A program made the position numbers and the translations under genes. A stretch of DNA of 64,000 bases, from the NCBI GenBank assembly GCA_933228895.1, contig OW121849.1, forward strand, positions 38,782,354 through 38,846,353, given 5' to 3'. Positions 25,240-37,432 of this stretch are shown here, piece by piece. Each line of letters begins with the position of its first letter. Position 1 is the stretch's first letter. The notes beneath the pieces were generated by a model. It saw nothing but the letters and a program-made list of their open reading frames with translations, had not been told where the DNA came from and made no database searches. This stretch comes from Platycnemis pennipes (lineage: Eukaryota > Arthropoda > Insecta > Odonata > Platycnemididae).

Positions 25240-25760
25240 CGAAACCCATTTCATAACGCCACAATCTCGATCGCTTGCGCTTGTTTGCCTGCACGGATTG
25301 TGTGTGCGCAAAGAGATCCATTGCGCTCCCTCCCCCCCTTCTTTAGCGCCCACCTCCTCCTCCTCCCGTTTCCACTCGACGCCGAAAACGTTGTCATGGA
25401 AACGAAATTTGCCGCGCGGAATTTCCCATCATCAAAAGCTCGCCGCAACAATGCGCGCACGGCCATTCCGCGCGGCTCGTCCCAGCGCCCTCTCCCCTTT
25501 AACGGCAAACGCACACTTTCTCCCTACCATCTCCCTTTCCTTGTTTGCAGTGCGTCCCAATTAATCCGAAGGAAACGAGAAACCGTGGGGGGGCTGGGTC
25601 CTCCCTGTTCTTCTCCCACTCTCCCGTGGACCCCTTACTTAACACCCCCCCACCCCACCCTCTATAATCCTCATCTCCCCCGGCCGCCGAAGCACGTGTC
25701 CCAAACCGGCCATTTGCATCCGTTCGTTCCTCCCTGCGACCGTTTGTGTCTTTAATGTTT
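25240..25760. other. CpG-rich block with an RFX X-box-like site
   Basis: CpG-dense sequence (CGCGCGGAATTTCC, GCGCGCACGGCC) grading into a pyrimidine block from about 25560. GTTGTCATGGAAAC at 25390-25403 differs by one base from the RFX X-box consensus GTTNCCATGGNAAC. Open frames of 87-156 codons exist on both strands without recognised domains. It could be a regulatory or promoter region; no transcript start can be placed. Confidence 0.3.
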
Positions 25761-25865
25761 TCCGACGCGATACTTTCATTTACATCTGTGTGTTACCCTC
25801 CAAGTTACGGAAAGGGTTTGTGACAATGTACGCAATACTGTTACGCGCACAAATTGTTGGGAAGT

Positions 25866-25891
25866 ACATTACCGGATCCGGTTGGTAATGT
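25866..25891. other. 26-bp near-palindrome
   Basis: ACATTACCGGATCC and GGTTGGTAATGT form an imperfect palindrome centred on GGATCC/CCGGTT. The size and symmetry resemble a dimeric protein-binding site or a small hairpin. No neighbouring element explains it. Confidence 0.4.
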
Positions 25892-25899
25892 AACTAGAG

Positions 25900-28790
25900 A
25901 ACTAGCCACCCATCAAAAGGACCAAGTTAGTAAGTGGCAATTTTTTACCAGTTGAAATTAGAGCTCTTAGTTGGAAGGACTTCTAGTACAGCTCTTACTT
26001 TATCCGACAAATAGGACGTGAAACAGTTGGCTTCCTGATGCTAGTGGTCGTTTAAGAGAAGGGAAATTTCTACGCTTTGTTTGCCTTTATCCTTTCGCTT
26101 CTTCTTGTTCTCCTACGTCTTCATGAGTACCTATTTATACTGAATCACGCAAATGACTTTCCCTGTCGGGCACTTCCACTAACGTACCATGAAGCCAAAG
26201 AATGCCACCATATAACTAGTTTCACTCTAAAGTAAAATGTATATATTTTTTTAAATCTTGGCAGATGTGTAAAACGAGATTAATAACAACACAAAAATTC
26301 CAATTAATTATATTTCCCGTAAGTTCAATCTTATTTGATAATGTACCCTAATTTACGTGAAAAAAGGCATTTTAATCTACCGTAGCGAAATGAAGTCTCT
26401 GTTTTTTATCATTATATAGGTATTATTCCTTAAAGTTTTGCACTGGAATTCACCTGTATGGCTAAATGTCTTGAGGTTTCAGTCGTGCACCAAGTTTGCG
26501 TACGAGTAGAGTCATTCTGAGGAACTTCATCATTTATCCTTCTTAGAATCTCCTTCAAGAACATATTGTTGAAACTCGAGGTGTATATCTCCTTAGCTCA
26601 GCGGTCAAGCGATTTTTCGTAAGAAGATTTGCACAAAGTATCATTTGTAAAAGTTAAATAGAAATAAGAGAGCTTAGGGAAGATAAGTTTTAAGACAGTA
26701 AGACATGGCGATTGAAATGAACAGAACGGAAACGGACTGGAAAGTAAGTCCAACGGAAATGAACGGAACGCAATGAATCATAAGTCCGTTTGAAGGTGAG
26801 AAACTTAGTCACGAACAGTTCAGTAAATCGTCGCAAGGAGTTTGATGTGGATCATGTTGTCTTATTTATACGAAACGTGGACCCTGGGCCAAGAAGATGT
26901 GAGTGGATTGGAGGCTTTCGCGATGTGGATTTAGAGAATGGGGAAAGGGCGATGGACCGAAGGAAAGAAAAACGGGGATGTTCCTGGGGTTCCTGGGGAA
27001 GGGAGTTTTGAGGAGGAAATTAGCTGAAGGCGGATTAGGTAGATGGAAAAAGTAGTTAGCGTCGTTGAAGTTACGAATTTCGCTATAGATGTAAGAACGT
27101 TGGGAAAGCGAGGATGAGGAAGGAGAAAATGGGTGTTTTACTTGGAATGAAGTGAGATTAGAATCATGCATATCTGAAGAGAAGAAAAAAAGGTGGGTTT
27201 TCTCAAGGGAAGATGCTGAGTAGAATTTTAAGAGACGTAACTGTATTCAATTAAAGCAGTAGTAGTTAATAATTTGGTTTTAGGTGCTCCGAAGGTTAAG
27301 ATTATATCGCACCACCTGAGTTAGCTCCATGCTAAGGCAATCATGACCGAGGCGTGATTAGAACTAGTCTTTTTTGAGCTCTCATGTCGGCGCCCTACCG
27401 GTTTGACTGAAAAGGACGGCATATTTTTTGTTTCAAAAAGTTTCTTAAGGTTCATAAGTTTCATTATAGTAAATGAATACAATTACTTCTAAACTTTTCC
27501 AATTATTTTCCCATTTAAGGATGTTTTTTCCTCAATCAGTCATGTCTCTATATCTTGCCCTCCATTTACATGTCATGTTCATGACGCATTCAAGAAAGGC
27601 AAACTTCACACCAACTTCTTAAACTGTATAATATATCGGTGTGGTTTAAGATGCAACAGACATGTGTAATAAGTGTGCTTTCTTTGGAACACATGTATTC
27701 CTGCGACTGACTGGGGCTTTGAACGAAACTAGAAACTCGGGGCAGCATTTCCATGCGCGGCACGCGCGAACTTGAAGCGATGATTGGGTCCATCCCTTAC
27801 GGGGCGCCAATAGAGGCGCCTGACGCTAATAACGTGCCAGTCAACTCCACCGCCATCCCTTTCCCAGGTGGCTTAATCCTGGATCGAATGGAATCGCACG
27901 GATATGTCGCAGAACTGGGGCATTTCTGTCATATCTGCCATTCATTTCGCTCTCTTGAACCTGTGCACGCCCCGTGGCTACAGCCTCATATTTGTGCCGA
28001 GCGTGTGCTTTTTCCCGTTAGGAAAACAAACCAGCATGACACCTCTGTCCCTGTCAGTTTACCTCCCAATCGTTTCCGTATTATTATCGTTTATCCCTGC
28101 CAGTGTATCTCTCTATATTTTGCCCCCTATCCTTTCTCAGTCCTTTCCACTTCACAATATAATTACACTACGTATAATTTATATTTATTGGAATGTCTTC
28201 TGTTTGTTTGTAGAAAATAGCGGGAAATTACTGGATACAATTCACACACAGATATTTGGATGCTCTAAGTTTCCTCTATTGAATTTTTGTCACATTTTAA
28301 ACGCTACTTTCTATGGTATTTTCTTAATTTTAAGTGCTTTCCTTTGCCTTATGAGTTATTTTTTTGTCTATTTCATCTGAGCACTGCCTTGCCTGACTGT
28401 AATAGTATCTAGTTCTTTATTAGCAGTGGTGAAATGACTTGTTTCCAATCCTAAAATGACAACTAAAGTGTTACGCTAAAGCTGACTAGAAGTCAAGGCT
28501 AATTAGAATTATCACCGTACATCATACACATGGCCAAGTTTTGGGGTTACATCGTATTCTCCGAGAAAAATACTTGCATATTGTTCATGAGGTACCATAA
28601 AGCAATTGTTCTGCTTGTGTCACGTAAATAATATAGTTACCTGCCATTTTTCATGGGTTTAAGATGCCCATTATGCTTTAGATTTGCTATAATTTTAAGT
28701 CATTTAGTGGATAATTTGGACTGTATGGGTCAATTCCCTCTCCAGCGTCCGTTCCTCCTCCCACCCTCCTCCCTTCCGGCCAGGAAATCG
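25900..28790. other. No gene recognised
   Basis: Mostly AT-rich. A GC-richer patch near 27750-27900 contains two GGCGCC words and a 155-codon frame (27753-28220) whose first half has balanced composition. I recognise no family and see no supporting splice sites, so it is not called. Confidence 0.4.
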
Positions 28791-28799
28791 TCAAAGAGT

Positions 28800-29300
28800 G
28801 AATCGTACGGACAGGTGAATGGAAGGAAGGAGTGGACAGTCCCAGTGTCCAATCTCTGTCACCTGGGATTCTCCGGCCGCATACCCAGGAGGACGGATGC
28901 GTTCGCCGGCGGCGCAAAGCGACCGAACGATCCAGAAAGGCTTTTTTCATCCGTCGACCGCGATTCTTTCGAAAGCCGGCTTTTATGGCCATTGGAGGGT
29001 GGAAGGGGGGGGGGGGATAGAGAATACGAGGACGGTAATGCTGTGTCGGGAAGTCCCGGACGACGGACAGCGCCGTCCGCCAAGCCTTTTGCACGTCATT
29101 CTGCCACTCCTGAAATATTTCCGCGCCGGTATTTTCCCGATGAATCGCCCCGGCTCAATCTTTCACTTCGGGTCCGTCTCGGGCCGACATTAAACATCAC
29201 CTCGGCCCCTTCGTTTGTGACGCGCGAAATCTGGGACCTGACCTCATCCATATGGATATCCGCCCATGTCGTGCGCTAAGCCGGCGGATTAATCAATCAC
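28800..29300. other. CpG-rich block, possible regulatory region
   Basis: GC- and CpG-rich compared with its flanks, with a 12-base G run at about 29005-29016. At the downstream edge, GGATTAATCAATCA (29286-29299) joins an Otx/Bicoid-type GGATTA to a Hox/Exd-like TAATCAATCA. A 208-codon plus-strand frame spans the block and two other plus frames are also long, as expected when stop-forming A/T codons are scarce. No recognisable protein. Confidence 0.35.
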
Positions 29301-29832
29301 GGAATCAACGCTCGGATTTATGGATCAAGTGCTTAGCTTTTAATTTTTATTGCGAATTTTTTTACGATTGAGATGAAAGCCTCGGGCATATATATTGAGG
29401 AAGATTAGACATTGCAGTCTTACGTGACATGTTTCATTATGTTCATTTGTTAAGATTAAGAAAGTTTCAAAAGTTTTGTAATATTACTTCCACTAATACA
29501 TATTTATTATATTTTGTCGGACTTGGAATAGACCAATGATGGAGTAGTGATTTTATAACTAGCAATTCCAATTCCTGGCACGTTGACGAGAATTATTTAT
29601 GATTATATTCACAATGCCTTTATTATTAGTGTTTCTCGTTCTATTATACCATTTATTGGATTCCAACGTATCGGAGGGTAGTGCGGTTAAATGGGGGTGT
29701 TTACTCGGAACCGAAATTGGAATTTTGTACACGAAATCGTTAGATGGAAACGAAAAAAGAATTTTAGTGAAAAAATTAATATTCTAACCACAACCATTCA
29801 CTCATAAATAAAAAAATAAAATAAGCAAAAGG

Positions 29833-30110
29833 TGACGTCCACCGAAAAAGCGGCTGTGATAACATTGACGTCATTTTCCTCCCGTCCTTGACTGCTTTTA
29901 GGGGGAAGGGAAGGGAGTGGAGGGGGGTTCTCGGAAGGTCTGCTCGCACAGATGCTGTCGCAACTGTCCTATTGGCAGAGTCAGCTGTGTCCCCCCCATT
30001 GCGATAAGGCAAAGTAGCTTCGCGGGCTCAGTTGTGATTGGACGAAGTCGTTATACGTCAGAGGTTGCACCACGCCCACTTTTCCGAAAGGGTTAAAAAC
30101 ATCATTTTTC
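29833..30110. promoter_or_regulatory. Promoter-like cluster: CRE, CCAAT and KLF-type sites
   Basis: Within 280 bp there is a half CRE (TGACGTCC, 29833-29840), a full CRE palindrome (TGACGTCA, 29866-29873), two inverted CCAAT boxes (ATTGG at 29971-29975 and 30037-30041) and a KLF/Sp-type CCACGCCCAC (30070-30079). These are common elements of metazoan promoters (CREB/ATF, NF-Y, KLF/Sp families). No coding start is recognisable on either side. The same words could belong to an unclassified repeat. Confidence 0.3.
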
Positions 30111-30119
30111 GCCGCTTAT

Positions 30120-30960
30120 AACTCGAAAAATAATTGACGGATCAAAAAACGGAAAAATGCGTGTCTTTTTAGTTTGCAAACTCTATCATATTCGGCAATA
30201 AAAAAAATATGCTAACCCACCCCATTACAGCAAAATTTTTATTTGACCAGTTACAACTGGCTTATTGCCTTGCCAAATAAACGGTACAATTTTCCTTAAG
30301 ATTTAAATTGCACGCTGCTCTTTATATTCTTACAGTTTTACTTTTAGGAGGTAAAAAACTTGGTAAGAATTATTAACGAATATAATTAACGCTAAATTTT
30401 CCCCTTTGTGAAAACGTTTTTTTATCATTTTATATTACCTGGAGTAAATTTTGAGTTCCATCTTCTGGATTGTTCTCTGTTCATATCATAACCGCAGTCC
30501 TGCACCATGCATATCACACTGCAGTGGTATCATAGGTATTTTTCCTTGGTACATGAATAACATTTCGTCGAAATCGTCGTCGATTGCCGATCCAATCAGC
30601 AGACTATGCTGCCATTTCAATGCTTTACCTCTCTCGTTTTGCCCTCTCTTCCACCTTAACCCCTTTTAACCTCCCTACGCTTTCTATTACCGCTTCCTCG
30701 CCCAGAATTCCTCAACCTCATATGCTTGTCTATTCGACATTCTGTTCACCCTTTCATTAAATATCCTCAGCAAGCTCTTCCTTTATACCTCTGCACTTGA
30801 AACGCCGAAAGATATATTTTCATCCAGATTCCAGATCCTGCCGGATGCTCCGTAGCTTTCCCGGACGTTCTTGAGTTGTTAACTCCTAGCTACCCTTGTC
30901 AAATCTAACTTTTTTCGGTATTTTAGGAATGATTACATTAATTTATTTCCATGAATCAAA
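30120..30960. other. No gene recognised
   Basis: AT-rich. It contains CCAGTTAC-AACTGG-like inverted words at 30247-30260 and a pyrimidine-leaning patch at 30600-30790. Confidence 0.4.
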
Positions 30961-31034
30961 ATTTACTGAGCGTTACTCCAGTGGCTAAGGCTACGTTCCG
31001 ACAACTACAATCTTAGTCTCATGCCTCAAAAAAC

Positions 31035-31090
31035 ACACCCATGATTGAATACGAGCCTATAACCTCTGTGTAGTGCGTTGCCAGTCCAGA
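31035..31090 (-). repeat. tRNA-derived SINE head (degenerate)
   Basis: Read on the minus strand, CTGGCAACGCACTACACAGAGG precedes GGTTATAGGCTCGTATTCAATC, which resembles the second half of a tRNA anticodon arm and B box followed by a T-arm end. The A box is poor. The sequence towards 30965 on the same strand may be its body. Weakly supported. Confidence 0.3.
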
Positions 31091-31094
31091 TAGC

Positions 31095-32235
31095 AAATTA
31101 AGATGGAAAGAAATACATTGTAGTATATAGAGTAGTGGTGGTAAGGGCTTCTTGGGAATCTAAGCGGGGAAAAATGTCCAAAGAAATCACATTCACTGAC
31201 TTCATTCTCCTTCCGTCATTTTAGTATTTCATTTCTTAGACACAATGGGCTAAACGTATTATTCCAACTTTTATGTAGTTTTCCAGTTTAAATATGGGAC
31301 TGTAGAAAAGTACTTGCGTATTACTCGAACTAGCGTTATTGTCGGTCATAAATAATTTATGGATATTTAATAAATGTATAAGGTTCCTTGTATCGGAAAG
31401 TTAAATCAGTAAAACTATTAAAAACTTAATGAAAATATTAATCATATTAAGTTATTATTTCTGATATCTAAAATGACATCATTCTTCACATTTTATCTTG
31501 CGCTGTTTCCTGTATTCACTCTCCATTTCCTCGTCGAGTTACAGCGGCAATCAAGCCGATTGCTTTTGTACGGGTAATTTATTTCATGGTTTCGTGATTA
31601 ATAAGTGAACCAAACAACAGAAAGCTTGCGAAATGGCTAATTTTGGATAGTATCGTGCTACCAAGTCATTTACCTGGAATACTCTTGGGATTGTGTCAAT
31701 CTTCGTTGAAATTTGACAAGGTTTCTTTGGCTGGAAACGAATCCATTTGCCAATAAGCACGTACGTATATGAGGTCCTATCATATCGTTCCATGGTGGTG
31801 TATTAGCTAGTCACCTAGTGGTAGGTCTGAAACCTAGAATTGGGAAATGTTACTGGAGGGTAATAATCAGTTAAATTATTGGGTAAATCTCATTTTGAAA
31901 ATAGGTTTTGTAGCGTGATTCGTCATGTTTTTCTACCACGCATTCCGATTTCGACGAAACCCAAGTCACGAATTCCCCCGATATCCCTCAGCAATACATT
32001 TTCTGCGTGTTAGCCTCTGTTATTTTCCTTAGGAATTCGTGATCCTACCAAGAAATGGAGCAGAAGAGATTTTTTGAGACGAAAATGTGTAATGTTCACG
32101 GCCCTTCCAATTGTATTTGTTTTGGAAATCAAAACTACCATTAAAAATCACTCTCCCCACGAAGGTTTCTTCCGCAATATATATATTTTTTGTCTCAATT
32201 TCCTTCTCGCAATACGATTCCTTTCTTTTCCATTT
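31095..32235. other. No gene recognised
   Basis: AT-rich sequence with no repeat or motif worth naming. Confidence 0.4.
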
Positions 32236-32239
32236 TCTC

Positions 32240-33430
32240 GAGTTTCAAATTGTTCCTCTTCGGATTTTAACCCACTCGCCTCGCCTCCCGTCTCCGTTTT
32301 CTGTATTGAACCTCCAAGATTTCTTTTCTCCCTTGCGCCCCAGCACTACATCTTTCCCCCTCCCGACCTCGTTTCTTCCCCATAGTCCCACTCCATCGGA
32401 TCTCCACCGTGCCTGCGTCCTACGGTTTTTCCCATCAAAACCCAGGCCTTTCTCACCCTCTGACCTCCCTCCCCCTCTTCCCCCTTTTCCCCCCTCTCTT
32501 CTCCCCCAACATTTGGGCCTACGGTTGTATGCCCGCCGCGCTGCGCGGACGAATGAGACTGTCGAATGCCTCGCGCCGCGGGCAGTGTGTCCCACAGACC
32601 TCCCCTTGATCTCACCCCACCATCCCACCACCGTTTGCCGTCCCACCTCTCCGATCCCATCAGCGTGGTCTCACACTCCTCCTACTCCTCTATGCATGTA
32701 TATATATATATATATCTCTCTCCCCCTCGTCACCCTTCAGTTTTTTCTCAACCCTTTCATGCCGCCACAAAAATCACGACCACTCCCTCTGTCCCTTGTG
32801 CTCTCCTCTAAAAAAAAGGGTGTGCCCGCCCGGGGATATCTAAATCCTTCTGCCGCACGAAGTGCCGGCGAAACAGACCATTGTCCCCGATCGCGATTTA
32901 CTCGCCCCCGCTCTTTTATTTCCCTTCTCTCTCTTTCTCTCTCCATTGGTAAAAAAAGAGGAATAAAACCCTTTATTTCAGTCCCTTTTCCATCGCCGAT
33001 TCTCCTGGATATATATGTATACGTTTATCTTTATGTATACGTGTATGCGTATTTTTATTTCCCTTCCACTCCTTACTCCCCTCGCGACAATAACTCTTCC
33101 TCCATCTATCCCTCACCCCCTCAACTCTCCCCTTACAACTATCCTCCTCCCTGAAATGGTGTAGACGTGTTTCTTTAACCCGCTTTTGTGTTGCCCTTTC
33201 GTGTGATTTTCCCTTCTTCTTCGACCCGACCGATAGGACCGTTCGTTCTCTGGCCTAAACTCATTCCTGACTTTTCTCTCTTCTCTCGGACTCCTTGCCC
33301 TCACTGCGCCTCGCGCTATTCGCCGCTCTGACCATAACCATCTCAATCACCCCGCCCCCGTTGACCCACCACGTCCCGATGACCCTCCCTAACGCCCGTT
33401 CCCTCTTCGTCCCGACCGAAGGCATAGAAA
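32240..33430. repeat. Long pyrimidine-rich block with TA and CT microsatellites
   Basis: About 1.2 kb of C+T-rich plus strand, broken by a (TA)n run at 32699-32715 running into (TC)n, and a GTATAC/TATATG-rich stretch at about 33008-33052. A 347-codon frame (32111-33154) spans much of it, but its product is low-complexity Pro/Ser/Leu/Tyr sequence and the microsatellites are translated within it (YIYIYIS, YVYVYLYVYVYAY), so it is an artefact of composition. Confidence 0.65.
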
Positions 33431-33439
33431 CGGTCACTA

Positions 33440-35975
33440 CAGATACCTTATCTCTGTCGTGCCATCGATTCGAAGCGGGAATTAATTCCGAAAACATATT
33501 AGCTCGGAACATTGGCCCGGATTCAGATTTTCGATGATTGTCATTTATGGAGTGGAAATTGGCTTCTGCGGAGAGTGAGAGAGAGTGTGTGTGTGTTTAC
33601 GTGTGGGAACAGGCAAAAGCTTTCGACGAGAGATCGGCCGTCGATAAGTTGTCGATATGTCGGCGGTATGGACACGTCAATTTTCATGCAAACAGGCGGA
33701 TTCCCTTTACTCTTTTTTCGCTCGTGGATATGACGTGTCTTAACCCCGATGGGAATAATATTACGAATTCCTATTATAGTATTTACACCGGTCGAGGGAG
33801 ATTTACTTCGCTGATACGAGAAATTCTGCCTGTACCGTCGCGTGAAAAGTGGACGGAAATCTCTCTATGCTTTGTCTGTGAAGAAATCTAAATTTCTAGC
33901 TCCGGAATGGCTGAGAATATTTTCTTGGTTATTGAGTTGAGAGTTTCCTTTTTATTAAAAGCTTGCAGACAGGTCCATAAAAGCTGTTTATCATGGCTCG
34001 CCACCTCGCTAAAAATTTCTTCTAACGACCGCGCCCTAAATGCACGGTAATAAAGTGGAAATAAACATGCGAATCCGTGATTTCCTCAGCTTGCTTTTCT
34101 ATGTATTATCTAGCGTTTCCATAAAGATTGCCCCTTATAAATGCGAGTTTTTCCATGCATCTGATGGAGGAGAGCGATTAGTATTCATCAATAGTTTTAA
34201 AACCAGGATTAACGATAATGTATTTTATTTATGTCCCCTAAGCTTCTCAGAGCCAAGGGCATGGAGGATCAAGGGGATACTAGAGTGTGACTATTCCGTG
34301 ACCGAAGGATTCTCGCGAATTGTTATCGGTTTGCTATTTGGCCTGAAAATGTTGTATAAAATAAAAAAAGCACTTGTCGTACAAACAACTCTTTTGTACC
34401 ACACGTTTAGGCTTACTTAACTGATTGGATATTAGGTAGCTCGCCTGTGGTAGAGCTTCGAGTTTTCCTGCAGCTGAAGTTGCCCCAGGCTGGAAAGAGA
34501 GGTATTTGGATATAATTCCAAATAAAATTAGAAAGAATTGATAAATAAAGGTGCTAAATAGTATTCTGCGGTTGAAAAAAGGAGCCCAGTGACCTTCAGC
34601 CTATTTCCTATACGGATAGAGTTCTATGTTACGGTCTCTCCACTTGAGATCTCCAAAAAGGACCTGGTATCAGCAATAAATGTTTGACACTTAATGAATT
34701 ATAACTTGGCCTTTAGGATAGGAGGAATAGGGCTCTCCAGCCACCATGCATACCCAATCCCCGGCAGCAGCTGGTTGTTACTTTTGAACACATTAACTAC
34801 AATCACAGAGTGTACTACATTCCACTTCGAGGGTATTTAGAATTTAACCGGTAAAGCTTACTTGGCACGCGTAGCTAAACGTGAATTTATCTCTTAGTGA
34901 AATAAAATTTGTTAGACATGCTTAAGGTGCATGCTACATAATGGCTAAAAACTACGAAGAGATTACTTTTACTCGATACAATGATCATTAAGTTTCGTTG
35001 CGTGGAAAAATTCTTCATATCAGGTGTACAATAGCATAGTTAAAAAGCGTTATTAGCTATTGGTAAATTTTTTCATGCCAACTGCAAGTTTGAATGGAAT
35101 ACATACTTATCTATTACATATAGAAAATATCCTGATCCCTTTTTCCACGGAAAGAATGGCTACATGCAGTGTGTTGTGAATATCGTTCTCCAAGAAGATA
35201 TGGGAGAATAAAAAATAAATGTGATTTCTCTATTATATTGTTAAAAGACAGGCGAAATCATCTCTCCATTACTCTTTATACCTTGCACTAGAGCCCCCAG
35301 TTAACAGTGACACGTTTCTCACCTCTTCCAGCCAACTTTCAGGCAAAAATACCTCGACTCACCGACCGAACTAATAATACCGATAGCGCCTTCTGGGAGC
35401 GAGGGTTTTTATCCTCAACATTGATAGCCACCCTCAGGGATTACGCCCGAGTTTCCGACCGTGTCGCATCGAGAGGTCAACGAGCAGTTCCCTGCCATGC
35501 CGGTGCCCTTCCGTTCGTTTTATTCCTGTCCGGCTTCACTCGAGTCTTGTTTCGGATTTTCGTACTTTTTTATGAGTCGTGGATTTAAGCCGCGGTTTTC
35601 CCAGAACTGTCCCGTCAACTCCGATGTTTATCGATGACGTTCAAAGTATTGCTCATCGTGTTGCATTTGGCATTTTCTTTCGAAATAATTCTAAGACAAT
35701 ATATACTTGTTTGTAGTGGTTACACTACAATTCTAAATATAAAGGATTTAATCTGTGATTCTGAATTAAATCTATGGTGAGATTATGGAGAGGAAGCACT
35801 GCACATCCAGCGGTAGGTATTTCGCTACCTGCGGATAACGATATGTAATTTTATCATTCACATCAGCATTGGGAAGAAATGCAAGAATTCTACTAAATTT
35901 ACTAAAAATATTATCAATGGTTCGCTAGTTTACTTGTGGAAGTTTATGCTCGAGAGGAAAATCTAGTAAACTCAA
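33440..35975. other. No gene recognised
   Basis: A (GA)n-(GT)n microsatellite lies at about 33576-33596. Frames of 117 codons (33538-33891) and 126 codons (34040-34420) have no recognisable domain. The remainder is AT-rich. Confidence 0.4.
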
Positions 35976-35980
35976 GTAAA

Positions 35981-37431
35981 CTTTGTTAATCCACACCGTT
36001 GATTGGGTACCTACAGCCCGACCGGTTTCAACACTTCTCTGTCATTATCAAGGGAAAACACAAAGCTTTCCTGTGGTGGATTCATATGTACATTTACATC
36101 TACATAATACCCTGCGAGCCACCACAAAGGTTTGTGGCAGGGGGTGATTTCTCACCAAACATGCACTACATGTCATACATAAAAAAGGAATAGTATTAAT
36201 ATACTAGTCAGAACTTCACTCTTTAAAAAAGATAGAAATTGCAAAGCAAGCATGCAAAAACATTCTGTTAGTAGGGTTAGCTTTAAGTACTCATACCAAT
36301 ATGTAGCTACCAATGCTATCCATTGCTACTCTCCGATAGGACATATTATCGTTATTCGTATCTCTAATTGTAGGAGGGAAAAAGGACATTTTGAATCTAT
36401 CAGTTCGGCAATCAAGTTCTCTAATTTTGTGATTACGGTCCAGTCTACCATAGTAAGTTGGGGTTCGCAAAATATTTTTAAGATCATTACTGAAAATATT
36501 GTCTTGAAATTTATTTAAGAGATTAAGTCTAAATTTCATCCTGCGATCTGACAATGATTCCCATTTTAATTCATTTAATAGACTGGTTACGCTAATATAA
36601 TTATCGTGTCTTCCCTTTACAAAGCTTGCCGATCTTCGCTGCATACGTTCAAGTTCATTATTTAGACCGATTTCGTAGGGATCCCACACACCGGCAGCAT
36701 ATTCCAAATGAGGTCTAACAAGGGAAAAGTAGCTGATTTCTCGTACATGATCGTCACATTTACCCAATACTCTTTTGATGAATCCCAGTTTACGGTTAGC
36801 TTGACCCATTATTTCACGTATGTGTTTACCCCAGGAAAGATCATGTGTTAGTCTTATTCCAAGATATTTAATGTATATTGCTTCCATGGGGTGAAGGGCG
36901 GGTTTGGGTGGTTAATTGGGGGATGTAATACGGGGGAAGGATTATCAAGGTAAGAAAGCTAAGGCTGAAGAATCGAACACTCTCTTGGAGGAGGGACAGG
37001 AAATAGGTAAAGAGGAGAAGTGTGCAATGGAACCACCTCGTCAAGTGACCTCTTACTATAATACTTGGCATATGTCATGATATCAAAGTTTTCAATGAAA
37101 TCCAGCTTTACACCTTTCTCTGATGCATGTAAAACACCAACATTAAGATCAGGATATATGATTACAATAAAATAAATGACTGTCTAAAACTAATTTGTTG
37201 TCACAAGTAAAAAAGATACCAAGTGTTCTTTCGTCCAAGCCCTAAAATTAGATCCCGTTTGTCCCTCATAACACAAATGTGTCCTACATAGAAAACATTA
37301 TTCTCCCCCCCCCTCCTGGAAACTATAAGTGTGAACCCGATACTAGAAAGCTTAATATTGTCCCTTAATGCTGAGATAGAAGTCTTGAAGCCGGTCAGGC
37401 TGTACCCAAGAAACGGTGTGGATTAACAAAG
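35981..37431. mobile_element. 1.45-kb terminal-inverted-repeat element
   Basis: The left arm (35981-36053) begins CTTTGTTAATCCACACCG and continues through TTGGGTAC, GACCGGTTTCAAC and GTCATTATCAAGGG. The right arm (about 37361-37431) is the inverted copy, ending CGGTGTGGATTAACAAAG at 37414-37431. The arms are about 72 bp with roughly 80-85% identity by eye. The interior holds a LINE fragment and about 470 bp of unrecognised sequence, and no transposase. It is probably a non-autonomous DNA element hit by a later LINE insertion. Flanking direct repeats are not clear. Confidence 0.65.
36089..36887 (-). mobile_element. LINE copy 5, with reverse-transcriptase C-terminal coding fragment
   Basis: A 198-codon frame (36291-36887, minus) encodes the region just after the polymerase core of a jockey/CR1-type non-LTR reverse transcriptase: YLGIRL and LSWGKHI near residues 8-22, NRKLGFIKRVLGK, then SLVRPHLEYAAGVWDPY, LERMQRRSASFVKGR, LNELKWESLSDRRMKFRL. 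The frame is uninterrupted to its stop. About 200 bp of 3' untranslated sequence follows and ends in the TACATCTACA-type tail near 36089. The catalytic FADD region and the endonuclease are missing (5' truncation near 36890), so it cannot be active. It lies inside the 1.45-kb inverted-repeat element. Confidence 0.85.
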
Positions 37432-37432
37432 C

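Noticed and set aside
26590..26625. tRNA A-box-like TTAGCTCAGCGGTCAAGCGA
   Set aside because: A good A box, but no B box and no pairing arms follow within tRNA length.
27753..28220. 155-codon frame starting in a GC-rich patch
   Set aside because: The first 60 residues look balanced but no family, acceptor or donor supports it, and the second half is AT-rich and hydrophobic as expected by chance.
28653..29279. 208-codon frame in a CpG-rich block
   Set aside because: Three plus-strand frames are long here and I see no domain or splice signal. Kept only as a CpG-rich block.
32111..33154. 347-codon plus-strand open frame
   Set aside because: The product is low-complexity Pro/Ser/Leu with translated microsatellites (YIYIYIS). 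Its length is explained by the pyrimidine-rich strand.
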